64,000 nucleotides of DNA. It comes from Brevibacterium sp. 239c. Its GTDB lineage: Bacteria > Actinomycetota > Actinomycetes > Actinomycetales > Brevibacteriaceae. Of the stretch, positions 52,421 through 61,177 are shown piece by piece. Under the pieces are notes generated by a model. The model searched no databases. It was not told where the DNA came from and saw only the letters and a list, made by a program, of their open reading frames with translations. Position numbers and translations under genes: made by a program. The stretch lies in contig NZ_FXZH01000001.1 in the NCBI RefSeq assembly GCF_900169365.1, positions 310,001-374,000 of the forward strand, in the 5' to 3' direction. Position 1 is the first letter of the stretch. Every line of letters begins with the position of its first letter.

Positions 52421-53617
52421 TCAGAGTTCTGCCCGGGTCCGGGCGCCGATGCGCAGGTTGAGGTCCTCGAGCTCTGCCAGGACGTCGCCAGCGCCCCAGA
52501 TCTGATTGCGTTTGCGACTGGTCAGGCCGCGCAGAATGCCAGCTTCCATCAGTGCGGAAACGGCCCGGTTCGCCGAGGAGCTGGGCAGGTTCAAAGAGTT
52601 CTCGTGGTCATCGATCGTGAACACTGGGTCCGATGCGAGGTAGCTCAGGACGCGAGCTGCGGCACTGTTCGCATGCGGATGGCCGAGGAGGTCCGCCCAC
52701 TCACCCGGCAGCGCGGCCAGCCGATGCGCGGTCAGCTGCGATTCCTCTGCAGCGATGATCGAAGAACGGGACCACAGGGATATGACAGGTCCGGCATTGC
52801 CCAGGTGATAGGAATTCAAGGCGCCGAAGTAGCGGTCGCGAACCTCGACCAGAGCAGCGGCCAGCGGAACCGTGATCCCCGTGGTGACACCTCTCGAGTG
52901 GAGAATCCCGGCTGCCAGGGCCCGTCCGATGCGCCCATTTCCATCCGTGAAGGGATGGATCGCCTCGAACTGCGAATGGGCAATAGCCGCCTGCGCAATC
53001 GTGGGAATGTCATCGCGCAGAGCAAACGTGAGCAGATCGTCCATGAGCCCAGGCACAAGCTCAGGGGGAGGCGGGACGTAGAGGGCTCCACGGGGCGAAT
53101 GATCCGACCCGCCGATCCAGTTCTGCATCGGCCGATGCCGCCCCGCCAGATGATCTTCCCCAGTATCGTCTTTGAGCAGCAGCCGATGGGCACGAGAGAT
53201 CGAATCTGCACTGATCGCTCCTGATGTCAGCAGATCCAGTGCCCCTGTCGCAACGGCCATCGCTGTGGCCGAGGAGTTCGACTTGGCTCCGTGCAAGGCC
53301 CTGACGAAGTCATCGATGGGTGCCTCTTCGGCCTCGATCTTCGACGAGGCGATCGATTCGCTGCGCAGCAGCAGATACGACAACGGAATCAGGGTGCGAC
53401 CGTGCTCGGCATCGAGTCGGGAAATCGCCCGGATCGCGGTCTCTGACAGAGACGCGAGTTCGGCAGGCAGACGCAGGTCGACCGAGCTGATCCGAGCGGG
53501 AATGGAGACTGCCACCTCGGCGAATGTCCTGTCATCGACAGTGCCGCCGCGAAACTCCTGGCGCCACGGTCTGGTCTCGGACTGCGCCGTGGGGACGGGC
53601 ACGATGAAATCGGACAT
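52421..53617 (-). CDS. Fic family protein (AMPylase-type) with N-terminal inhibitory helix
   Basis: The 398-residue protein has the Fic core HPFTDGNGRIGR at 221-232 (H-P-F-x-x-G-N-G-R-x-x-R complete), a Fic N-terminal domain with SESIASSKIEAEE at 87-99, which fits the inhibitory S-x-x-x-E motif except that Ala96 replaces Gly/Asn, and a C-terminal winged helix (FTIDDHENSLNLPSSSANRA) that may bind DNA. Such proteins transfer AMP to target proteins; the target is unknown. The upstream gap holds an inverted repeat that may be its operator. Confidence 0.92.
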   Translation of the reverse strand: MSDFIVPVPTAQSETRPWRQEFRGGTVDDRTFAEVAVSIPARISSVDLRLPAELASLSETAIRAISRLDAEHGRTLIPLSYLLLRSESIASSKIEAEEAPIDDFVRALHGAKSNSSATAMAVATGALDLLTSGAISADSISRAHRLLLKDDTGEDHLAGRHRPMQNWIGGSDHSPRGALYVPPPPELVPGLMDDLLTFALRDDIPTIAQAAIAHSQFEAIHPFTDGNGRIGRALAAGILHSRGVTTGITVPLAAALVEVRDRYFGALNSYHLGNAGPVISLWSRSSIIAAEESQLTAHRLAALPGEWADLLGHPHANSAAARVLSYLASDPVFTIDDHENSLNLPSSSANRAVSALMEAGILRGLTSRKRNQIWGAGDVLAELEDLNLRIGARTRAEL

Positions 53618-53629
53618 GGGATTCGTCTA

Positions 53630-53669
53630 AGAGATAATTCCACATATGAAGGAAACTGGGAATATCTCT
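53630..53669. repeat. Inverted repeat between the Fic gene and lldD
   Basis: AGAGATAATTCC (53630-53641) and GGAATATCTCT (53659-53669) are reverse complements apart from a single extra A, separated by 17 bases. It begins 13 bases upstream of the Fic start and could be an operator for Fic, which has its own winged-helix domain. Confidence 0.6.
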
Positions 53670-53778
53670 CATGGTGATCCCAGTTCCGGCGAACACAGAT
53701 GCCTCGTTAGACTCGCAGCTCAGAGGTGCCGACTGCCCATGGCTGTCCCAGGCACCTCGAGCCCGACGACATTCAGTA

Positions 53779-53818
53779 TTGACCACGAGTTTGCGTGTTT
53801 GCCACGAGATTGCGTGTT
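53779..53818 (+). promoter_or_regulatory. Possible -35 and tandem 17-base repeats upstream of lldD
   Basis: TTGACC (53779-53784) resembles a -35 box. It runs into CCACGAGTTTGCGTGTT (53783-53799) and CCACGAGATTGCGTGTT (53802-53818), two near-identical copies spaced 19 bases apart, ending 16 bases before the lldD ATG. Spacing of about two helical turns suggests binding of a regulator such as an LldR/LutR-type protein. Confidence 0.5.
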
Positions 53819-53834
53819 CACGACGAGGAGAACG

Positions 53835-55100
53835 ATGAAACGCCAGCTGCCCGATATGAAGGAACTCGCCCCTCTCCTACAGTTCGGACTGCCCAGACTC
53901 GACCGGGTGGCCGCACGGCTCGACTCCGCTGCCGATATCTGGGACCTGCGTCGCATCGCCAAGCGAGTGACACCCACCGCTCCCTTCGATTACGTCGACG
54001 GAGGAGCACTCGATGAGCACACGCTGCGCAAGAACCGGCAGGTCTTCGCCGATGTCGAACTCCTGCCACGCATCCTGCATGGAGTCGACGCTCCGAACAC
54101 GTCGACGACGATCGCCGGACAGCACGCAGCCCTGCCTTTCGGCATCGCACCGACCGGCTACACACGCATGATGCATTCCGAGGGAGAGGTCGGGGGAGTC
54201 CGGGCCGCAACGAAGGCAGGAATTCCCTTCTCCCTATCGACAATGGGCACACGGTCCATCGAGGAAGTTGCTCAGGCGGCACCCGGGTCCACACGCTGGT
54301 TCCAGCTCTACCTGTGGAAGGACCGCGAGCGCAGCCTCGACCTGCTGCAGCGAGCCCAAGCCAGCGGGTATGAGACCCTGCTTGTCACCGTCGACACCCC
54401 GATCACCGGACAGCGGCTGCGCGATAACCGCAATGGGCTTTCGATTCCACCGAAGCTGACGCTGAAGACCATTCTCGATGCCTCCTACCGGCCCGGCTGG
54501 TGGTTCAACTTCCTCACCACCGAACCGCCGAAATACGCCTCGCTGTCGAACACCTCACAGTCCCTGGCCGAGATGACGCAGACCATGTTCGACCCGACTC
54601 TTGACCTTGATGACCTGAAATGGATCCGCGAACACTGGAAAGGCAAGCTCTTCGTCAAGGGCGTCCTCACCGTCGATGATGCCGCCAGGGCTGGGTCCAT
54701 CGGTGCCGACGGTCTGGTCGTGTCCAACCACGGAGGACGCCAGCTCGATCGGGCACCCGATTCTCTGACCGCACTGTCGGAAGTCCGGGCTGCAGTCGGT
54801 GAGGATATGGAACTCATCCTCGACTCCGGCATCATGTCCGGCACCGATGTCGTGGCCGCACTGTGTGCCGGAGCGGACTTCGTGCTCATCGGCCGGGCGT
54901 ACCTCTATGGCCTCATGGCCGGAGGGCAGCGCGGAGTAGAGAGGGCCATCGAGCTGATCAAGGCTGAGATCTTAACCGCCATGGGGCTGATGGGTGCCCG
55001 GAACATCTCCGACCTCGGGCCGGACCTTGCCAGGGGCCTGCCGACACCTGCCACTGGGAATCCGGCCAGACCGGACGAATTGCGCGGCGTCGACTCCTGA
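53835..55100 (+). CDS. lldD: FMN-dependent alpha-hydroxy-acid (L-lactate) dehydrogenase
   Basis: The 421-residue protein from ATG 53835 (GAGGAG upstream) has FDYVDGGALDEHTLRKNRQV, LPFGIAPTGYTRMMHSEGEV, STRWFQLYLWKDRERSLDLL, LLVTVDTPITGQRLRDNRNG, LFVKGVLTVDDAARAGSIGA and the active-site DGLVVSNHGGRQLDRAP with the catalytic His and Arg. It oxidises L-lactate, or a similar 2-hydroxyacid such as glycolate, feeding electrons to the respiratory chain. The open frame upstream to 53646 crosses the putative regulatory repeats and is rejected. An amino-acid permease follows 61 bases downstream. Confidence 0.92.
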   Translation: MKRQLPDMKELAPLLQFGLPRLDRVAARLDSAADIWDLRRIAKRVTPTAPFDYVDGGALDEHTLRKNRQVFADVELLPRILHGVDAPNTSTTIAGQHAALPFGIAPTGYTRMMHSEGEVGGVRAATKAGIPFSLSTMGTRSIEEVAQAAPGSTRWFQLYLWKDRERSLDLLQRAQASGYETLLVTVDTPITGQRLRDNRNGLSIPPKLTLKTILDASYRPGWWFNFLTTEPPKYASLSNTSQSLAEMTQTMFDPTLDLDDLKWIREHWKGKLFVKGVLTVDDAARAGSIGADGLVVSNHGGRQLDRAPDSLTALSEVRAAVGEDMELILDSGIMSGTDVVAALCAGADFVLIGRAYLYGLMAGGQRGVERAIELIKAEILTAMGLMGARNISDLGPDLARGLPTPATGNPARPDELRGVDS

Positions 55101-55161
55101 ATGTGGTAAGAATGGCCGGGGCCCGAACGGGATCCCGCCGGCACGACAGTCAAGGGACACG

Positions 55162-56661
55162 ATGAACGCAGCACCCACCTCGGCGAGGGACAACCGCGAA
55201 CTCAAACGGGGGCTGAAGTCACGTCACCTGCAGATGATCGCCATCGGCGGTGCCATTGGCACCGGCCTCTTCCTCGGATCGGGTGGCACGATCTCACAGG
55301 CCGGACCCGGCGGTGCACTCCTGGCCTACGCCGCGATCGGCATCATGGTCCTCTTCGTCATGCAGTCCCTGGGGGAGATGTCGACGCATCTGCCCGTGGC
55401 CGGTTCCTTCCACACCTACGGCTCGAAATACGTCAGCCCCTCATTCGGCTTCGCCATGGGGTGGAACTACTGGTTCAACTGGGCCATCACACTCGCGGCC
55501 GAACTCGTCGCGGCCGGGGTCATCATGTCCTTTTGGCTGCCCGATGTTCCCTCCTGGGTCTGGGCCGCGGTCTTCCTCGTCCTGCTCTCGGGACTCAACT
55601 TCCTCTCGGCCAAGGCCTTCGGCGAAGGCGAATTCTGGTTCGCCGCCATCAAGGTCACCGCGGTCCTGGCATTCCTCGTCCTCGGGGTGCTCATGATTAC
55701 GGGCATCATCGGTGGACAGTCGCCGGGCAACAGCAACTGGACGACCGGGGAAGCTCCCTTCGTGGGCGGCTGGGTCTCGATCATCAGCGTGTTCATGATC
55801 GCCGGATTCTCCTTCCAGGGCACGGAGCTCGTCGGTGTCACCGCAGGCGAGTCCGCCAACCCTCGCCGCGACATGCCACGAGCCATCCGCACCGTGTTCT
55901 GGCGCATCATGCTCTTCTACATCGGTGCGATCGTCATCATCGGCTTCCTCCTGCCCTACACCGACCCTTCGCTGCTGGCGTCGGCCAACAGCGAGGATGT
56001 CACGGCCTCGCCCTTCACCCTCGTCTTCGAACGCGCCGGAATCGCCGTGGCCGCCTCTGTGATGAACGCCGTCATCCTCACCGCGATCCTCTCCGCCGGC
56101 AACTCCGGTCTCTACGCCTCGACCCGGATGCTCTATGCAATGGCCAAGGAGGGAACCGCGCCGAGGCTGTTCGCCCGACTCAATGAACGCGGCGTACCCG
56201 TCATGGCGCTGCTGGCCACCGCGGTCATCGGCCTCTTCGGCTTCCTCTCGGAGGTGATGGGCGACGGCGGGGCCTACACCTGGCTGATCAACGTCTCCGG
56301 CCTCTCCGGATTCATCGTCTGGGTCGGCATCGCCTGGTGCCATTTCCGCTTCCGTCGCGCCTACATCAGGCAGGGACGCAACCTTGCGGACCTGCCGTAT
56401 CGAGCGCCCTTGTTCCCGATCGGTCCGATCATCGCCCTGGTCATGCTGGTGATCGTCATCATCGGCCAGAACGTGCAGGCGATCGTCGAAGGACGCGTCC
56501 TCGAAGTTGCCTCCGCCTACATCGGACTGCCTGCGTTCCTGCTGCTGTGGCTCATCCACCGACTGGTCACGGGTCACCGCTCACGCATTGTGGGCCTCGA
56601 GGAGATGGATGTCGAAGGTCTCGAGATCACACCTGAGCACGACCGGAGCAAACGCATCTGA
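55162..56661 (+). CDS. Amino-acid permease (APC superfamily, AAT family)
   Basis: The 499-residue protein from ATG 55162 (AAGGGA upstream) has about twelve spans and the AAT opening LKRGLKSRHLQMIAIGGAIG, TGLFLGSGGTISQAGPGGAL, followed by GEMSTHLPVAGSFHTYGSKY and GFSFQGTELVGVTAGESANP. The best family fit is lysine- or basic-amino-acid-type permeases (LysP-like), which import with protons; specificity is uncertain. The gap upstream contains a G+C-rich imperfect hairpin. Confidence 0.9.
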   Translation: MNAAPTSARDNRELKRGLKSRHLQMIAIGGAIGTGLFLGSGGTISQAGPGGALLAYAAIGIMVLFVMQSLGEMSTHLPVAGSFHTYGSKYVSPSFGFAMGWNYWFNWAITLAAELVAAGVIMSFWLPDVPSWVWAAVFLVLLSGLNFLSAKAFGEGEFWFAAIKVTAVLAFLVLGVLMITGIIGGQSPGNSNWTTGEAPFVGGWVSIISVFMIAGFSFQGTELVGVTAGESANPRRDMPRAIRTVFWRIMLFYIGAIVIIGFLLPYTDPSLLASANSEDVTASPFTLVFERAGIAVAASVMNAVILTAILSAGNSGLYASTRMLYAMAKEGTAPRLFARLNERGVPVMALLATAVIGLFGFLSEVMGDGGAYTWLINVSGLSGFIVWVGIAWCHFRFRRAYIRQGRNLADLPYRAPLFPIGPIIALVMLVIVIIGQNVQAIVEGRVLEVASAYIGLPAFLLLWLIHRLVTGHRSRIVGLEEMDVEGLEITPEHDRSKRI

Positions 56662-56687
56662 GCGTCGCCGAGACCCTCTCGGATGGG

Positions 56688-56706
56688 TTAAGCTAGGCTC
56701 GCCTAA
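56688..56706. promoter_or_regulatory. Iron box (IdeR/DtxR operator) upstream of siderophore lipoprotein
   Basis: TTAAGCTAGGCTCGCCTAA matches the consensus TTAGGTTAGGCTAACCTAA at 15 of 19 positions and covers TAGGCT (56694-56699), a likely -10 element. Binding of an iron-loaded IdeR/DtxR regulator here would repress the gene at 56725 when iron is plentiful. Confidence 0.85.
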
Positions 56707-56724
56707 CTCAAAAAGAAGGATCTC

Positions 56725-57684
56725 ATGCGCAGAATTCTCGCCCCCATGCTCGCCTCAGTACTCCTGCTCACTGCCTGTGGTGGCAGCGGCGGTGGGGGAG
56801 AAGAGGCCGGCTCCGGTACCAGCATCGACACAAAATTCGGTTCCGTCGAGGTTCCCAAGGACCCGAAGAAGATCGTGGCCCTGGGCTGGGGCGATGCAGA
56901 GACCGCACTGGCCCTCGGCGTGCAGCCCGTCGGTGCCTCCGACTGGGTGGAATTCGGCGGCAAGGGTGTTGGTCCCTGGGCCGAAGATCTCTACGACCAG
57001 GCTCCGGAGATCATCGACACAATGGAACCCGACTTCGAGAAGATCGCGGCACTCGAGCCCGACCTCATCCTCGACACGAAGAGTTCCGGTGAACAGAAGC
57101 GCTACGACCGTCTCTCGGAGATCGCACCAACTGTGGGAGCACCCGAAGGCGGCGACAACTACCTGACGACGATGGACCAGCAGGTCGATCTCATTGCCCA
57201 AGCCCTGGGCAAAGAAGACGAGGGCAAAAAGGTGCTCGGCAAACTCGATGAGAAGTTCGAATCCGTGCGTGAGGCCCATCCGGAGTTCGACGGTAAGTCT
57301 GTGAGCGTGGCGGCCAAGACCTCGGAAGGCTGGGGAGCCTACGTCGAAGGCTCTGAACGCGTCCAGTTCATGGAACAGCTCGGCTTCAAGCAGTCCGAGA
57401 AGGTCGCCGCCCTCAAATCGGAGAACTTCACCGCTGACGTCTCCGAGGAGGAGCTGGAAGTTCTCGACGCGGATCTGCTTGTGGCCTTCCCGATTTACAT
57501 TCCCGACACCGAGGTCACCAAGGACGCTGCCTTCAAACGCATTCCAGCCGTCGAAGACGGGCACAGTCTGGTGCTGACGGAGGACCTCAACGACGTCCGC
57601 CAAGCATTCTCACTCAACTCGGTGCTCTCTGCGACTTATGCCGCGGAGAAGATGCCCGACCTCGTAGCCGACACCCTCAAATAG
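56725..57684 (+). CDS. Iron-siderophore ABC transporter substrate-binding lipoprotein
   Basis: The 319-residue protein has a lipoprotein signal with lipobox LTAC (Cys18), a Gly-rich linker and the FepB/FhuD-like fold (KIVALGWGDAETALALGVQP, PDFEKIAALEPDLILDTKSS, RLSEIAPTVGAPEGGDNYLT). It captures a ferric siderophore outside and hands it to FecCD permeases; those at 61178-63348, also behind an iron box, are the obvious partners. AAGGA precedes the ATG. The 15/19 iron box shows it is iron-regulated. Confidence 0.93.
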   Translation: MRRILAPMLASVLLLTACGGSGGGGEEAGSGTSIDTKFGSVEVPKDPKKIVALGWGDAETALALGVQPVGASDWVEFGGKGVGPWAEDLYDQAPEIIDTMEPDFEKIAALEPDLILDTKSSGEQKRYDRLSEIAPTVGAPEGGDNYLTTMDQQVDLIAQALGKEDEGKKVLGKLDEKFESVREAHPEFDGKSVSVAAKTSEGWGAYVEGSERVQFMEQLGFKQSEKVAALKSENFTADVSEEELEVLDADLLVAFPIYIPDTEVTKDAAFKRIPAVEDGHSLVLTEDLNDVRQAFSLNSVLSATYAAEKMPDLVADTLK

Positions 57685-57692
57685 CCCCACAC

Positions 57693-58151
57693 TCACACTG
57701 CGCCACGCCACGCATCAAGACCGATGTCGATGATGCGGGCGTGGCGCACGTCGGCCAGCGAATCGATGGCCAGCCATTCCGCCCGATCCGTCGTGCCATC
57801 GATCTCGAGCGTGCCCAGGGTACCGCCCGTGATGCGAGCCTCGTAGACGACCCGCACTCCCTTGAACGGACGCGGAGTCGACCTGCGACGGGAGGCATTG
57901 CTGCGATTCTCCGTGAAGGTGTGGGTCGTGAGAGGGCGGACGAGCTCGGCATCGAAGCCCGTCTCCTCTTTGATCTCACGGATCGTTCCGGTGTCGATGC
58001 TTTCGTGGAACTCGATCCCACCGCCGGGCAGAGTCCACAGTGCATGGGCCGGTTCACTGCCGCCGTTGAACCAGCTGAGCAGGATTTCCTTATCGTCGTT
58101 GACGATCACCGCGTACCCGGCAAGTCGTGTGTCGTAATCGGAGAAGTGCAT
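57693..58151 (-). CDS. Nudix hydrolase
   Basis: The 152-residue protein has a full Nudix box, G-x5-E-x7-REIKEETGF, in LPGGGIEFHESIDTGTIREI followed by KEETGF. It hydrolyses a nucleoside diphosphate linked to another group; the substrate is unknown. TAGGCT (58163-58158 on the minus strand) lies exactly 6 bases before the ATG, with no ribosome site, so the mRNA is probably leaderless. It is divergent from the SRPBCC gene. Confidence 0.92.
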   Translation of the reverse strand: MHFSDYDTRLAGYAVIVNDDKEILLSWFNGGSEPAHALWTLPGGGIEFHESIDTGTIREIKEETGFDAELVRPLTTHTFTENRSNASRRRSTPRPFKGVRVVYEARITGGTLGTLEIDGTTDRAEWLAIDSLADVRHARIIDIGLDAWRGAV

Positions 58152-58200
58152 GGGTTCAGCCTACCTTCGAGTATCTCTTCCCAAGCCGAAACCCGGTGAA

Positions 58201-58206
58201 TAGGCT
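58201..58206 (+). promoter_or_regulatory. -10 element for leaderless SRPBCC gene
   Basis: TAGGCT lies exactly 6 bases before the ATG at 58213. The divergent Nudix gene has the same hexamer and spacing on the other strand (58163-58158). Confidence 0.55.
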
Positions 58207-58212
58207 GATCAC

Positions 58213-58707
58213 ATGCCTGAAGCCGCGAAATACCCCAACGAACACATCATCCGCACACGCACCATCGAGGCCCCCGCCCACTCGATCTTCGCAGTGCTGC
58301 GTGATCCGACCCGACACCGGGACACCGAACCCACCGACTGGGTGCGCGATGCCGTCGATCCGAAGCCGATCACGGCCACCGGACAGATCTTCTCCATGAA
58401 TATGCACTTCGATGAGGAGAATGGTGACTACAGGATTGACAACACCGTGACCACGTTCGAACCCGATCACGCGATCGCCTGGGACCCGGGCCAAGCCGAT
58501 GAGAACGGACAGGTCGACCCCGGCGGCTGGCGGTGGCGTTATGACCTTGAAGAGACAGATACCGGGACAAAGGTGTCACTGACCTATGACTGGTCACGCA
58601 CAACACGAAAGATACGAGACGAGTTCGGCGGCTTCCCCGTCGTCAGCCCCGACTACCTCGACCGGTCATTGCAGGCCCTGGAAGACACGGTCACCAGCAG
58701 CAAATGA
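58213..58707 (+). CDS. SRPBCC family (polyketide cyclase/dehydrase-like) protein
   Basis: The 164-residue protein has HIIRTRTIEAPAHSIFAVLR, DPTRHRDTEPTDW and RWRYDLEETDTGTKVSLTYD, the START-like fold seen in small actinobacterial SRPBCC proteins. Ligand unknown. The start is leaderless. The hydrolase gene follows 31 bases later with its own promoter element. Confidence 0.85.
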   Translation: MPEAAKYPNEHIIRTRTIEAPAHSIFAVLRDPTRHRDTEPTDWVRDAVDPKPITATGQIFSMNMHFDEENGDYRIDNTVTTFEPDHAIAWDPGQADENGQVDPGGWRWRYDLEETDTGTKVSLTYDWSRTTRKIRDEFGGFPVVSPDYLDRSLQALEDTVTSSK

Positions 58708-58726
58708 CCCGGTGAGACGTCCCGGG

Positions 58727-58732
58727 TAGGCT
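58727..58732 (+). promoter_or_regulatory. -10 element for leaderless alpha/beta hydrolase gene
   Basis: TAGGCT lies exactly 6 bases before the GTG at 58739, and the start has no Shine-Dalgarno sequence. Confidence 0.55.
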
Positions 58733-58738
58733 GATGGC

Positions 58739-59527
58739 GTGAGAGACATCGCCACCAGACTCATCGGCACCACCGGTGCCCGCATCGTGTTCCTCCACGG
58801 TCTCTTCGGCCGCGGCAAGAACTTCACCTCGAACGCCAAGGCCCTCGAGCCCGACTACTCGAGCCTGCTCGTCGACCTGCCCAACCACGGTGATTCGGAC
58901 TGGACCGAGGACTTCAGCTACGTGGACATGGCCGACTCCATCGCCGCAAAGATCGCCGAGGTGACCGATCCCGATGACCTGCCCGTGCGCCTGGTCGGTC
59001 ATTCCCTGGGCGGCAAGGTCGCCATGGTCCTGGCGCTGCGTCACCCGCAGCTCATCGACCGCCTCGTCGTCGTGGACATCGCACCCACCGCGGGCGGGTC
59101 GCTCGGAGTGTTCGAACACCTGCTCTCAAGCCTGGCCGAACTCGACCTTCACCAGATCGAGTCCCGCACGGCTGCCAACGACGCTCTGCAGGAGAAGATC
59201 CCCGAGGACACGATCCGAGGATTTCTGCTGCAGAACCTGCGCACCACCTCGGCCGGATATGCCTGGCAGCCCAATCTGACCCTGCTGCATGAGAGCCTGC
59301 CTGAGATCGGTGACTTCCCCGACATGGGGGAGGCCACCTTCGACGGTCCCGTGCTGTGGATCGCCGGCGAGAGATCGGACTACGTCTCCCGTGACGACCT
59401 GCCGCTCATGCGCTCCCTCTTCCCGCGCACAATCCTGCTCACTGTCAAAGGCTCGGGCCACTGGGTCCACTCCGAGAAGCCACAGACGTTCATCTCGTCC
59501 CTGCAGACATTCTTCGCACGCAGCTGA
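58739..59527 (+). CDS. Alpha/beta hydrolase (YbfF-like esterase)
   Basis: The 262-residue protein has FLHGLFGRGKNFTSNAKALE, a cap-flanking block LLVDLPNHGDSDWTEDFSYV, the nucleophile elbow GHSLGG (Ser89), a likely acid in GERSDYVSRDDL and a His in GSGHWVHSEKP. It resembles YbfF and mammalian ABHD11-type esterases. The triad is complete, in contrast with the protein at 23528. GTG start, apparently leaderless. Confidence 0.9.
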   Translation: MRDIATRLIGTTGARIVFLHGLFGRGKNFTSNAKALEPDYSSLLVDLPNHGDSDWTEDFSYVDMADSIAAKIAEVTDPDDLPVRLVGHSLGGKVAMVLALRHPQLIDRLVVVDIAPTAGGSLGVFEHLLSSLAELDLHQIESRTAANDALQEKIPEDTIRGFLLQNLRTTSAGYAWQPNLTLLHESLPEIGDFPDMGEATFDGPVLWIAGERSDYVSRDDLPLMRSLFPRTILLTVKGSGHWVHSEKPQTFISSLQTFFARS

Positions 59528-59695
59528 CTCACGAAACCCGCCAGCAGCCTCCCGTCTGACTTGTGAGGCTTTGATCTCACCTGCGACACCCCGAGATCGG
59601 TCACTGCTGAAGAGGAATATGCTGGTGGACAGTGGCGTTGAGCCACACAGACGCACCATGAACCACAAGATCACAATCTTCACGAGGAGGAACGA

Positions 59696-60604
59696 GTGAG
59701 CACAGCGATCCCGGCCGATTCCACGGTCAAATTCGCCGAATACGCAGACGGTTCACGCCTGGTCAGCACCGAATGGGTGGCCGAACATGCCGGTGAACCC
59801 GGACTGGTCATCGTCGAAAGCGATGAGGACGTCCTCCTCTATGAGGCCGGGCACATCCCCGGCGCGGTGAAGGTCGACTGGCACACCGAACTCAACGACA
59901 GGGTGACCCGGGACTATGTTGACGGTGAAGGCTTCGCCGCCCTCATGTCCGCCAAGGGCATCTCACGAGAGGACACGATCGTCTTCTATGGCGACAAATC
60001 CAACTGGTGGGCCGCCTACGCCCTGTGGGTCTTCTCGCTGTTCGGACACGAAGATGTCCGCCTCATGGACGGCGGCCGCTCCAAGTGGCAAGCCGAAGAG
60101 CGCGAACTGACCACGGTGAAGCCACGCCCGGAGCCAACCGAATACCCGGTCGTCGACCGTGATGATGCCACCCTGCGTGCCTTCCTGCCCGAGGTCAGGG
60201 ACAGCCTGGGCAAACGTCCCCTCATCGATGTCCGCAGTCCCGAAGAATACAGCGGAGAGCGCACTCATATGCCCGCCTACCCCGAAGAGGGCGCACTGCG
60301 CGGAGGACACATCCCCACCGCAGCATCGGTGCCCTGGGCGAAGGCCGCAAACGAAGACGGCACCTTCAGATCGGCCGAGGAGCTCAAGGCCATCTACACC
60401 GATGAAGCCGGACTCGGCACCGCCGACGAAGTCATCGCCTACTGCCGCATCGGCGAACGCTCCAGCCACACCTGGTTCGTTCTCCAGCATCTGCTCGGCT
60501 ACACCAACGTCCGCAACTACGACGGTTCCTGGACCGAGTGGGGCAACGTCGTCGGCGTTCCCATCGTCACCGGCTCAGAAGCCGGCGAGGTGCCGACCAG
60601 CTGA
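59696..60604 (+). CDS. sseA: Thiosulfate/3-mercaptopyruvate-type sulfurtransferase (tandem rhodanese)
   Basis: GTG at 59696 has AGGAGG upstream. The 302-residue protein has an inactive N-terminal rhodanese domain ([40 protein letters not shown]) and an active C-terminal one with Cys250 in [14 protein letters not shown]. The CRIGER-type loop fits thiosulfate:cyanide sulfurtransferases common in actinobacteria. SufE overlaps its stop by one base (TGATG), a frequent pairing that suggests a joint role in handling persulfide sulfur. Confidence 0.93.
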   Translation: MSTAIPADSTVKFAEYADGSRLVSTEWVAEHAGEPGLVIVESDEDVLLYEAGHIPGAVKVDWHTELNDRVTRDYVDGEGFAALMSAKGISREDTIVFYGDKSNWWAAYALWVFSLFGHEDVRLMDGGRSKWQAEERELTTVKPRPEPTEYPVVDRDDATLRAFLPEVRDSLGKRPLIDVRSPEEYSGERTHMPAYPEEGALRGGHIPTAASVPWAKAANEDGTFRSAEELKAIYTDEAGLGTADEVIAYCRIGERSSHTWFVLQHLLGYTNVRNYDGSWTEWGNVVGVPIVTGSEAGEVPTS

Positions 60605-61092
60605 TGGCTGCCGACACAGACACCCCAGATACCTCGGACCTGCCGGAGAGCCTGGCCGAAATCGTCACTGACTTCGCAGACACCGAATCCGGCGACCGGC
60701 TGCAGCTGCTGCTCGAGTTCGCTTCTGAGCTGCCCGAGCTGCCACCGCGCTACACCGATCACCCCGAACTGCTCGAACCGGTGCCCGAATGCCAGTCACC
60801 GATCTTCCTCGTCACCGAGGTCGAGAACCCCGAGCAGGGTGACTCGGCAATCGTGAAGCTGCATTTCTCGGCACCTCCCGAGGCGCCGACGACGCGTGGC
60901 TTCGCCGGGATTCTTCACGAAGGGCTCAATGACCAGACCGCCGAGGTTGTCCTGTCCATCCCGTCCGACCTGCCCTTGCGTCTGTCGATGACGGATCTGG
61001 TGAGCCCGCTGCGGCTGCGCGGGATGAGCGGTATGCTCTCCCGGATCCAGCGGCAGACATCGGAAAGGATCGGCAAGATCACAGATCAGTGA
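60604..61092 (+). CDS. sufE: SufE-like cysteine desulfuration protein
   Basis: The 162-residue protein has a SufE fold: SLAEIVTDFADTESGDRLQL, LLEFASELPELPPRY, catalytic Cys63 in VPECQSPIFL, APTTRGFAGILHEGLND and a GMSGMLSRIQRQ C-terminus. SufE accepts sulfur from a cysteine desulfurase and enhances its activity for Fe-S assembly. It lies 1 base overlapping the sulfurtransferase and just before the siderophore permeases, near iron-regulated genes. Confidence 0.93.
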   Translation: MAADTDTPDTSDLPESLAEIVTDFADTESGDRLQLLLEFASELPELPPRYTDHPELLEPVPECQSPIFLVTEVENPEQGDSAIVKLHFSAPPEAPTTRGFAGILHEGLNDQTAEVVLSIPSDLPLRLSMTDLVSPLRLRGMSGMLSRIQRQTSERIGKITDQ

Positions 61093-61132
61093 CCGGCAAA
61101 TCGTTTGGATGAGCCGACATTTTCGACTAGAT

Positions 61133-61151
61133 TGTGGTTAGCCTGCCCTTA
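61133..61151. promoter_or_regulatory. Iron box (IdeR/DtxR operator) upstream of FecCD permeases
   Basis: Read on the minus strand the 19 bases match the consensus TTAGGTTAGGCTAACCTAA at 13 positions, with a perfect central AGGCTAACC (61144-61136). It is weaker than the box at 56688 but well placed, 26 bases before the permease start. Confidence 0.65.
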
Positions 61152-61177
61152 ATTAGTCGATACTAAGGAACCCTCCG

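Noticed and set aside
55101..55161. G+C-rich imperfect hairpin between lldD and the permease as terminator
   Set aside because: Stem is interrupted and has no T run; may be chance in this base composition.
55441..56577. A 378-codon minus-strand frame opposite the amino-acid permease, rich in Asp, Glu, Gly and His
   Set aside because: The composition is the mirror of a hydrophobic gene on the other strand; no ribosome site or motif.
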